Of a stretch of 64,000 bases of DNA, positions 57,483 to 64,000 are shown piece by piece. Each line of letters opens with the position of its first letter. Position 1 is the stretch's first letter. The notes beneath the pieces are model-generated. The model did no database searches and was not told the DNA's origin. It saw only the letters and a list, made by a program, of their open reading frames with translations. The DNA lies in the NCBI RefSeq assembly GCF_004293625.1, contig NZ_CP033040.1, positions 2,371,001-2,435,000 of the forward strand, given 5' to 3'. Source of the stretch: Thiomicrorhabdus indica (lineage in GTDB: Bacteria > Pseudomonadota > Gammaproteobacteria > Thiomicrospirales > Thiomicrospiraceae). The position numbers and the translations under genes are program-made.

Positions 57483-57840
57483 CGTAACTCCAAAAAGCTC
57501 AATAAGAATACGTCTAAAAATAGCACTTAAACAAAAAACATACTAGTAAAAAAATCGTACAAATACGTAATGAAAAAAGAATTCATCGGGAGTGCGAAAC
57601 AGACAAGAAAAGTTTGTGAATTCGCGAAGCGCGTATCTTGATTTCGATTATGTTGTTAGACATTAAATCGTTTTTTCAAAAAAAATATTTTTTTATGTCT
57701 AGATTCGTAAAATCAAATGGATATTCTATCTAACTGAACAAGCAAAAATACCTAGACGACTTTTTAGCTTATTTCATAACGATTGATTAGGGAACCTCTG
57801 ATCGAATCAGAGTTTCTTTAGACTTCCAAGGGGAAAACCT
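57483..57840. promoter_or_regulatory. UspA-like / V-ATPase divergent control region
   Basis: A 358-bp AT-rich spacer with no gene. At 57796-57812 a perfect 7-bp stem CTCTGAT-CGA-ATCAGAG stands just upstream of the V-ATPase operon, overlapping the motif AGGGAACCTCTGATCGAATC that recurs upstream of pyrE. AAGGGG before the GTG start at 57841 is the ribosome-binding site. No confident -35/-10 assigned. Confidence 0.45.
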
Positions 57841-59202
57841 GTGCTGGATAAACTGACACGCCACACGCAAGTGGTCGAGATCATCGGCGATATTATTAAG
57901 GTTAAAGCAGAAAATATTGCCTATGGCGACTTGGCCGTTGTCGAAAACCATGATGGCGAGCAATCCTTGGCCCAAGTTATTCGCCTAGAAGGCGATGTGG
58001 TTTCTATGCAGGTTTTCTCAGGTGCTCGAGGTCTATCAACCAAAGCACAAGTTCAATTTCTAGGCCACCCAATGCAGGCAACCTATTCACCCAATATTCT
58101 CGGCCGAGTATTTGGTGGCTCAGGAAAGGTTCTCGACAACGGACCATCCCTAAAGGCTGATCCTCAAGTTGATATAGGTGGGCCAACAGTCAACCCTGTT
58201 AAACGCGTTTTGCCAAGCAAAATGGTGCATACCAATATCCCAATGATTGATATGTTCAACAGCTTAGTGGAAAGTCAGAAGATTCCAATCTTTTCCATCG
58301 CCGGAGAACCCTATAACCAATTGCTGGCTCGTATCGGCATTCAGGCCGAAGCCGATATTGTAGTCTTTGCCGGTTTGGGTTTGATTTACGACGACTACCA
58401 CTTTTTCCGAAAAACATTTGAAGACGAAGGTGTTTTTGCTCGAACCGTAATGTTTGTCAACCAAGCTTCCGACCCGATTGTAGAACGTCTATTGGTTCCG
58501 GATATGGCCTTGAAAGTGGCTGAACGCTTTGCGGTGGAAGAAGGCAAACGCGTATTGGTTTTAATGACCGATATGACCGCCTACGCCGACGCCATGAAAG
58601 AAATCGGTATTGCGATGGAATATGTTCCATCCAACCGAGGGTATCTGGGGGATTTATATTCACAGCTAGCCGTGCGCTATGAACGCGCTTGCGACTATCA
58701 AGGGGCTGGATCTGTGACCATTTTGACGGTCACCACCATGCCGGGGAATGATGTGACGCATCCAGTGCCAGACAATACCGGTTACATCACCGAAGGCCAG
58801 TTCTATTTGCATGACGGCATGCTCGATCCCTTTGGTTCGCTGTCACGCCTGAAACAGCAAGTCATCGGTAAGGTTACTCGTGAAGACCATTCTCAGCTAA
58901 TGAATACCATGATCCGCTTTTACTCCAATGCCAAAGAGGCCGAGAAAAAACGCGCAATGGCGTTTGAGCTATCTGACTTCGATGAACGATGCTTGCAATT
59001 TGGAGAGCTCTTTACCGCTCATTTTATGGATATTGATGTGTCCTTACCGTTGAATGACGCGCTCGATCTTGGCTGGGAAATTCTTGCAGAGTGCTTCTCT
59101 CGCAATGAGTTATTAATGAAAGACGCTTTAATCGATAAATATTTCCCGGCCGGTAAAGAACCGGAAGCGCAACCGACCTTCGACAAAACTGGAACCAGCT
59201 GA
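57841..59202 (+). CDS. atpB: V-type ATPase subunit B
   Basis: This 453-residue non-catalytic V/A-type B subunit has RVFGGSGKVLDNGP, IDMFNSLVESQKIPIFS, LLARIGIQAEADIVVFAG and YPSNRGYLGDLYSQLAVRYERA-like segments. It lacks the Walker A loop of the catalytic A subunit (the equivalent site reads FSIAGEPYNQ), as expected for B. It begins with GTG and is the first gene of the rotary ATPase operon. In chlamydial and spirochaetal operons B follows A. Here A is at the other end. The gene is close to subunit D (two-base gap). A PAGK-reading CCGGCCGG is near its end. Confidence 0.94.
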   Translation: MLDKLTRHTQVVEIIGDIIKVKAENIAYGDLAVVENHDGEQSLAQVIRLEGDVVSMQVFSGARGLSTKAQVQFLGHPMQATYSPNILGRVFGGSGKVLDNGPSLKADPQVDIGGPTVNPVKRVLPSKMVHTNIPMIDMFNSLVESQKIPIFSIAGEPYNQLLARIGIQAEADIVVFAGLGLIYDDYHFFRKTFEDEGVFARTVMFVNQASDPIVERLLVPDMALKVAERFAVEEGKRVLVLMTDMTAYADAMKEIGIAMEYVPSNRGYLGDLYSQLAVRYERACDYQGAGSVTILTVTTMPGNDVTHPVPDNTGYITEGQFYLHDGMLDPFGSLSRLKQQVIGKVTREDHSQLMNTMIRFYSNAKEAEKKRAMAFELSDFDERCLQFGELFTAHFMDIDVSLPLNDALDLGWEILAECFSRNELLMKDALIDKYFPAGKEPEAQPTFDKTGTS

Positions 59203-59204
59203 TT

Positions 59205-59819
59205 ATGGCAGCGAAGATTGCACTCAATAAAACGGCATTAAAGCAATCCCGAGACAAGCTGGGAATGTATAAACGCTACCTGCCGTCTTTGGACTTAAAG
59301 CGCCAACAGCTGATGTTAGAGTTACAAAAAGCGCGCGCCGAAAAAGAGTCTTACATGCAGAAAATCGACAACCGACTTACTCAGGCAGAAGATTGGATTG
59401 GGCTGCTTGCGAACACCGATATTCAAGTCAATGGTTTAGTAAAAGTCACTGGCATTGATGAAAGTGAGCAAAATTTGCTCGGCGTCACCCTGCCGTTATA
59501 CCTAGACACACATTTTTCGGTGGAAAGTTACTCTATGCTAGCAACGCCTTATTGGGTGGATGCGCTTATCAAAACCTTAAAAGAAGTCGCAATTCTTCGT
59601 GCCAAAGCAGCAATCAGCGCAAAAAGAACCGCCATACTGGAAGAAGCGGTTCGAAAAATCACTCAACGCGTGAACTTATTTGAAAAGCGCCTAATTCCTG
59701 AGACCAATAGCGATATACGCAAAATCAAAATTTTCTTGGACGATTCGGACCGTGCCTCAGTGATTCGTGCCAAATTTGCCAAGAAAAAAACTCTCAGCCG
59801 GATCGGATCGGGGGCTTAA
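59205..59819 (+). CDS. atpD: V-type ATPase subunit D
   Basis: This 204-residue central-stalk subunit has the two long helices expected of D: KIALNKTALKQSRDKLGMYK, then LKRQQLMLELQKARAEKES, and a C-terminal helix with ITQRVNLFEKRLIPET. It couples ATP hydrolysis in A3B3 to rotation of the membrane ring. It begins two bases after the B stop. It looks bacterial (Chlamydia-like), with a divergent middle. Confidence 0.88.
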   Translation: MAAKIALNKTALKQSRDKLGMYKRYLPSLDLKRQQLMLELQKARAEKESYMQKIDNRLTQAEDWIGLLANTDIQVNGLVKVTGIDESEQNLLGVTLPLYLDTHFSVESYSMLATPYWVDALIKTLKEVAILRAKAAISAKRTAILEEAVRKITQRVNLFEKRLIPETNSDIRKIKIFLDDSDRASVIRAKFAKKKTLSRIGSGA

Positions 59820-59820
59820 G

Positions 59821-61590
59821 ATGTCCATTGTTCGCCTCAATAAAGTGACAATTATGGGTCCTTTAGCTCAACGAAGAGAAGCCTTAGAAGAACTTCAGGA
59901 ACTAGGTTGCATGCACCTACTTGATCTAAATCCTGAGCAAAAAGATGACATCCCCGTTTTTATCTCTAAAGAAGCTCGCGAGGCTTATCGTTACCTCAAT
60001 AATTGTCCTTCAAAACTGCGCCAAAACCATGATGAGAAAAATTTTCAGTTTGATGTCGTACAAACTGAAACTTTAGAGATCAAAAAACGCATTCACGAAT
60101 TGGAAAACGAGCAAGAGTTTCTTCGCAAAAGAATCAAAGAATTAATGCCTTGGGGCGAATTTTTGTTACAGCCTTACCAGGAACTCGAGGATCGACGCTT
60201 CTGGTTTTATATTGTCCCCCATTACAAAATGGATGAACTGGAAGACAGAGAAGAACCTTGGCAAGTGGTCTTTAAAGACAATCGTTTCAGTTATGTCGTG
60301 GTCATTGCTCGCGAAGAACCCATCAAAATGCCGGTTCCCCGAACACATGCTGGTTATGTGCCCTTATCCGAACTACAAGACCGTTTTGACGCCAACGAAG
60401 TCGAACTCGAAGAACTTTTTTGGCAAAGGGTCGGCCTAACTCGTTGGATTGACCAGTTCGGCAAACGGATTGATGCTGCCGATGACAGGGCCTCACTCGC
60501 TTTGGCAGAACAGATGACCCAAGAACAAGGCGAAGTGTTTATTGTTCAGGGCTGGGCACCGGTAGATCAAGAAGACGCGCTCAAAGCGTTGGCTAGCCAA
60601 AAATGCTTAGCGGTTCACCAAGTCAAAGCTAGCATAAAAGACCGCCCTCCGACACTCATGAAAAACAACGAGACTCTATCGGCCGGAGAGGACATGGTGA
60701 ATTTCTATTCCACGCCTGCGTACTCGCAATGGGATCCATCAGGAATTCTCTTTGTTTCTTTCACGCTATTTTTCTCCATGATTATTGCCGATGCCGGCTA
60801 TGGCTTGATTTTCGGGTTAATGTTACTGCTCTATTGGCGCCCACTATCGCGTGGCAAATCCTCACGTTTTAAATACCTGTTTGCCGCGCTGGTGACAGGA
60901 ACCATTGTTTATGGCGTTTTGGTTGGAAGTTATTTTGGTCACTCCCCTAGCGAAGAGAGTTTTTGGCACCATTTACAAATACTTAACATGAACGATCATA
61001 GTCAGATGATGGCGTTTTCAATTATTTTGGGAATCAGCCATTTGATTTTGGCAAATGCCATGCAGTTCTGGCAAAACCGAGATCGAGAAAGTGCCAAGGC
61101 CAACCTAGGTTGGATTGCAATCTTTACCGGCGGGGTGTTAGTTTGGCAAGAAATCAACGCAGGCTTTGCTGTCATGGGCTTGGGCGGATTGGTGATTCTG
61201 TGGTTTAGCAGTCCGGATAACAGTCCTTTGAAGCGATTACTGGGCGGCTTGATGGCTCTGACCAATGTCTCACAGGCATTTTCCGATGTCCTCAGTTATT
61301 TACGTCTGTTTGCTCTTGGCTTAGCTAGCGCACAATTGGCGATTACCTTTAATAACTTGGCAGCCGATGTCATGCAAAGCATGCCGGGTATCGGCATATT
61401 CTTCGCAATTTTAATTTACATTCTGGGACACGGACTCAACCTAATTCTAGCGATCATGAGTGGTGTGGTGCATGGATTGCGTTTGAATGTGATCGAATTT
61501 TTTAACTGGGGACTGAAAGACGAAGGTTACCCTTTTCAACCTTTTATTAAACGTGAGGTAAAACAATGGAAGCGATCATCATCACCCTAG
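59821..61590 (+). CDS. atpI: V-type ATPase subunit I (a-type stator)
   Basis: This 589-residue protein starts at ATG 59821, one base after the D stop (MSIVRLNKVTIMG). An in-frame upstream ATG at 59767 lies inside D. The first 300 residues are the cytoplasmic coiled-coil half. The C-terminal half has about seven membrane helices (from ILFVSFTLFFSMIIADAGYG onward). The essential Arg of the ion half-channels should be in the segment SDVLSYLRLFALGLASAQLA, where YLRLFALG is the family's conserved site. Its stop overlaps the K gene start by 25 bases. Confidence 0.92.
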   Translation: MSIVRLNKVTIMGPLAQRREALEELQELGCMHLLDLNPEQKDDIPVFISKEAREAYRYLNNCPSKLRQNHDEKNFQFDVVQTETLEIKKRIHELENEQEFLRKRIKELMPWGEFLLQPYQELEDRRFWFYIVPHYKMDELEDREEPWQVVFKDNRFSYVVVIAREEPIKMPVPRTHAGYVPLSELQDRFDANEVELEELFWQRVGLTRWIDQFGKRIDAADDRASLALAEQMTQEQGEVFIVQGWAPVDQEDALKALASQKCLAVHQVKASIKDRPPTLMKNNETLSAGEDMVNFYSTPAYSQWDPSGILFVSFTLFFSMIIADAGYGLIFGLMLLLYWRPLSRGKSSRFKYLFAALVTGTIVYGVLVGSYFGHSPSEESFWHHLQILNMNDHSQMMAFSIILGISHLILANAMQFWQNRDRESAKANLGWIAIFTGGVLVWQEINAGFAVMGLGGLVILWFSSPDNSPLKRLLGGLMALTNVSQAFSDVLSYLRLFALGLASAQLAITFNNLAADVMQSMPGIGIFFAILIYILGHGLNLILAIMSGVVHGLRLNVIEFFNWGLKDEGYPFQPFIKREVKQWKRSSSP

Positions 61591-62012
61591 GGTGGATAGG
61601 AATTTATGCGCCGATGGCGCTCGGCGCCATCGGTAGTATTATCGGCTGTGCTCGCGCAGGTCAAGCGGCTTGTGGCGCCCTACTTGATACCGAAACCGGA
61701 CACGGCCGGTTCATCGGGGTCTCGGCCATGCCATCCTCACAGACTATTTACGGTATCGTCATTATGTTTACCTTAGAGCGCGCAGTCAGTGTTGATAATG
61801 CTCCAGGGCTGTTTGCAGTGGGTGTTCTTTCCGGCTTTGCTTTGCTTTGGAGTGGAATGCGTCAAGGTGACGCTTGTGCTTCGGCAATTCATGTGAGTAA
61901 AAGCAAGCCTGAAGTCTTCGGTCTATCGATTGCACCTGCAGCGATTGTTGAAGGTTTTGCGGTATTTGCTTTCATCTTCGCCCTGGTATTAAGTGGCGGT
62001 ATTCCGGCGTAA
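61566..62012 (+). CDS. atpK: V-type ATPase subunit K, Na+-ligand pattern conserved
   Basis: This 148-residue proteolipid forms the rotor ring with four predicted helices. Helix 2 carries P56-S57-S58-Q59-T60-I61-Y62, helix 3 carries Gln100 and helix 4 carries Glu129 (APAAIVEGFAVF). In Enterococcus hirae NtpK the Na+ ligands are Thr64, Gln65, Tyr68, Gln110 and Glu139. The same spacing appears here (Ser58, Gln59, Tyr62, Gln100, Glu129; 29 residues between the last Gln and Glu in both). This argues for Na+ rather than H+ coupling. It is the fourth gene of the operon. Confidence 0.93.
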   Translation: MEAIIITLGWIGIYAPMALGAIGSIIGCARAGQAACGALLDTETGHGRFIGVSAMPSSQTIYGIVIMFTLERAVSVDNAPGLFAVGVLSGFALLWSGMRQGDACASAIHVSKSKPEVFGLSIAPAAIVEGFAVFAFIFALVLSGGIPA

Positions 62013-62060
62013 TCTGTGCGTAATTTGCTTAACATGCCCAATAGCTTGAGGAGCTAGTCC

Positions 62061-62726
62061 ATGTCCAATGAACAACTATCTTCTGGCGTACAAGACCTTG
62101 TTGATCGCCTCAGAGAAAAAGGCATCGAAGAAGGTCAACGTCGTGCAGAAGAAATTTCCGGCAACGCCAAAAAAGAAGCCCATGAAATCATTCATGCAGC
62201 AAAGCAAGAAGCTGAACAGATTCTTAATAAAGCACGTCACGAAAAAGAACAACTGGAGAAATCCGGGCGCGATGCCATGAACCTCGCGGCTCGAGATGCT
62301 ATTCTGGAACTCAAAGAAACTTTGTCTCACCAGTTCAGCGAACAGGTTCACGGTTTAGTCTCTCACCATTTAAGAGATGAAGCCCTGCTACAACGAATGA
62401 TTCTGGAAATTGCCGGCAAAGCTCGTCCGTCAGAAGCCTCGGGGAAAATGGAATTGCTATTGCCCGAAGACGTGGTTGGACTGAAAGAATTACGCCTGCA
62501 TCCAGAAAACGTACAGGAAGGCACCTTAAGCTATTTTGTCTTATCCGTATCGGCCGAGCTGTTGCGTGAAGGGGTTACCATTGACACTCATGATGGTGAT
62601 GGTATTCGTATTCGACTGGTAGAAGAAGATATTGAAATTGATCTGAGCACCCAAGCGATTACCAATCTGTTTTTGGAACATTTACTTCCACGCTTCCGAG
62701 CGCTGTTAGAAGGAAGCATCAAGTGA
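62061..62726 (+). CDS. atpE: V-type ATPase subunit E (peripheral stalk)
   Basis: This 221-residue protein has a long charged N-terminal helix (VDRLREKGIEEGQRRAEEIS, then KKEAHEIIHAAKQEAEQILN) and a globular C-terminal half (LLPEDVVGL, then FVLSVSAELLREGVTIDTHD), the E-subunit plan. It links the catalytic head to subunit I. A GGAGC ribosome-binding site precedes the ATG, with a 48-bp gap after K. In chlamydial operons E is first. Here it is fifth. Confidence 0.85.
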   Translation: MSNEQLSSGVQDLVDRLREKGIEEGQRRAEEISGNAKKEAHEIIHAAKQEAEQILNKARHEKEQLEKSGRDAMNLAARDAILELKETLSHQFSEQVHGLVSHHLRDEALLQRMILEIAGKARPSEASGKMELLLPEDVVGLKELRLHPENVQEGTLSYFVLSVSAELLREGVTIDTHDGDGIRIRLVEEDIEIDLSTQAITNLFLEHLLPRFRALLEGSIK

Positions 62727-62780
62727 CCAATAACGTCGTTTTTAAAGTCGTATTCAGACTAGCATGAAATAGGTCCAACT

Positions 62781-63440
62781 ATGCCAAGCCATCAATACTT
62801 CACACTGATTTCCAGTTTGCCAAAATTACCGGCTCGCTTTGATGTGCGCAATTATGAACCCATAAACAAGCTACGCTTAGAGCAAAGATTGCAGATGCTT
62901 GAACCTGAGGATGCTAAAACGCTAGCGGCATTACAAGATTTTTTCCATTGGGAACACCACCCTCAACAGCATAACGATGAGGAAGTGGTGGAGGTTCTCA
63001 ACAAATTTTTAAAAGAAACCAACCATCCATTTTCGGAAAACTTAGTCATGCATATGATGAATGTTCGGTTTATCAATGCGGCTTTACGCCTACGCCACGA
63101 AAAGAAACCCATGCCACCTTTAGTCAACAGTTGGTGGCATAGACACATTGTTCGTCACTGGGATCAAACAGATTTAGGTATGTCAGCTCGCTATCCTTGG
63201 ATTAATGAACTGCACAGCCTGATTGAAGCGAATAATGTCAAAGCCGTACACCACAAAATGGTCGACATCCTCTGGCAGCATCTACTGAAAGAATCATTAA
63301 ATTATACTTTCAGCTTTGAGGCGGTCATTATTTACAACGCCCGTTGGCATCTAATTCACGGCTGGCAAAAACAGAACGCCGAGCAAGGCAAAACCCAATT
63401 TAACTTATTTTTAGAAGAGGCCTTAGGTAATCATGTCTAA
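62781..63440 (+). CDS. DUF2764 protein, V-ATPase subunit C-like
   Basis: This 219-residue protein (MPSHQYFTLISSLPKLPARF, helix-rich, Trp/His-rich middle VNSWWHRHIVRHW) belongs to the DUF2764 family found between E and A genes in Chlamydia- and spirochaete-type V-ATPase operons, where it is thought to take the place of subunit C. No catalytic motif is visible. Its stop overlaps the A start by eight bases, so it is coupled to A. Confidence 0.82.
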   Translation: MPSHQYFTLISSLPKLPARFDVRNYEPINKLRLEQRLQMLEPEDAKTLAALQDFFHWEHHPQQHNDEEVVEVLNKFLKETNHPFSENLVMHMMNVRFINAALRLRHEKKPMPPLVNSWWHRHIVRHWDQTDLGMSARYPWINELHSLIEANNVKAVHHKMVDILWQHLLKESLNYTFSFEAVIIYNARWHLIHGWQKQNAEQGKTQFNLFLEEALGNHV

Positions 63441-64000
63441 ACAAATCAGTCCTTTTGCCAAAGTCACCGGCGTCAATGGCAATATCGTTACCATTGAACA
63501 TCCTCATGGCCACTTGATGAAAAACGAAGTCGCTTATGTGCATGTCGGTGACGAAGCGTTAAAAGCAGAAGTGCTGCGTATCCGAGGCAAAACGGCCGAT
63601 TTGCAAGTCTACGAAGAAACCGCAGGCGTGCAAGTCGGTGACAAAGTCGAACTCACAAACGAACTGCTTTCTGCTGAACTTGGCCCGGGGCTTTTGGGTA
63701 AAGTTTATGATGGTCTACAAAACCCTTTACACTCTGTGGCTGGCTCTCACGGCTTTTTCCTTCCTCGCGGTAAATATCTGGATGCACTCGACAACGTACA
63801 CAAATGGGCGTTTAATCCGTTAGTTCGCTCCGGCGAAAAAGTCATTGCTAGCCAACCGATTGGTACAGTTCAAGAAGGTCGATTTACTCATAAAATCATG
63901 GTGCCTTTCAATCTAAAAGGCGAAGCGGAAATCACTTGGATTCAAGGCGGCAGTTTCAGTATTGATGAACCAATTGCTCGCATTCGTGACCAAAAAGGTC
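63433..64000 (+). CDS. atpA: V-type ATPase catalytic subunit A, 5' part
   Basis: The first 189 residues are present. It starts ATG 63433 (MSKQISPFAKVTGVNGNIVT) and includes the N-terminal barrel (VAYVHVGDEALKAEVLRIRG), GLLGKVYDGLQNPL and the non-homologous insert region unique to A subunits (HGFFLPRGKYLDALD). The Walker A loop lies beyond the window. It overlaps the DUF2764 gene by eight bases. It is the seventh gene of the operon. Confidence 0.93.
   Translation, partial: MSKQISPFAKVTGVNGNIVTIEHPHGHLMKNEVAYVHVGDEALKAEVLRIRGKTADLQVYEETAGVQVGDKVELTNELLSAELGPGLLGKVYDGLQNPLHSVAGSHGFFLPRGKYLDALDNVHKWAFNPLVRSGEKVIASQPIGTVQEGRFTHKIMVPFNLKGEAEITWIQGGSFSIDEPIARIRDQKG

Noticed and set aside
62068-62351. 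Alternative frames inside the V-ATPase E gene
   Set aside because: The E gene has correct context, length and helix pattern. The others are antisense or shifted shadows.

Overview
The window looks like chromosomal DNA of a moderately AT-rich gammaproteobacterium. The gene set and sequence flavour (LapA-type adhesin locus, FolE2/FolM pterin genes, an Mqo-like oxidoreductase, PPK1-PPX, single-gene operons with short spacers) fit a Thiomicrospira/Hydrogenovibrio/Thiomicrorhabdus-like sulfur oxidiser. That assignment is inferred from protein character only, because no rRNA, tRNA or marker phylogeny is available here.

Layout. (1) 1-17476 is a complete-looking Lap biofilm locus. It holds a giant minus-strand adhesin lapA (3' end outside the window, 16 near-identical 372-bp repeats), a TolC-type exporter fused to an OmpA peptidoglycan-binding domain (lapE), the ABC exporter lapB, the adaptor lapC, a LuxR-type regulator with a degenerate receiver, a small conserved protein, and on the minus strand the periplasmic protease lapG and its c-di-GMP-controlled inhibitor lapD. 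(2) 18004-26293 holds a small HTH protein, ferrochelatase, a DUF523/DUF1722 protein, FolM, a TIGR01777 epimerase, an Mqo-like flavoprotein, a CobW-family GTPase and FolE2. Two promoters here share an ATACAA-N5-ATACAA direct repeat. (3) 26454-36620 carries mixed housekeeping genes (AI-2E-type permease, PpnN, an SrmB-like helicase, an EI24 membrane protein, an aldehyde dehydrogenase, dihydroorotase) and ends in a periplasmic-binding-protein gene overlapping a CHASE/PAS/GGDEF/EAL gene (to 39511). (4) 39504-53951 holds YidD, a 268-bp MITE-like element, ppk-ppx, a CysJ-like reductase, nfo, pyrE, a SixA-like phosphatase, an OmpA-like protein, a TauE-type permease, MscS, argB, YajQ and an aminotransferase. 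(5) 53997-64000 is an ion-pumping region: a P-type ATPase resembling the Na+/K+ (IIC) class, a UspA-like protein, and a Chlamydia/spirochaete-type rotary V-ATPase operon in the circularly permuted order B-D-I-K-E-C-A, whose K subunit keeps the Na+-ligand pattern.

The most unusual signal cuts across genes. The palindrome ACCGGCCGGT (core CCGGCCGG) occurs about 31 times as the 8-mer core and about 24 times as the full 10-mer, where chance predicts well under one. In genes it is mostly read in one frame (Pro-Ala-Gly). Between genes it occurs singly or as closely spaced pairs that form hairpin terminators, mainly between convergent genes. This behaves like DNA uptake sequences or the cyanobacterial HIP1 palindrome, and I do not recognise it as a described motif.
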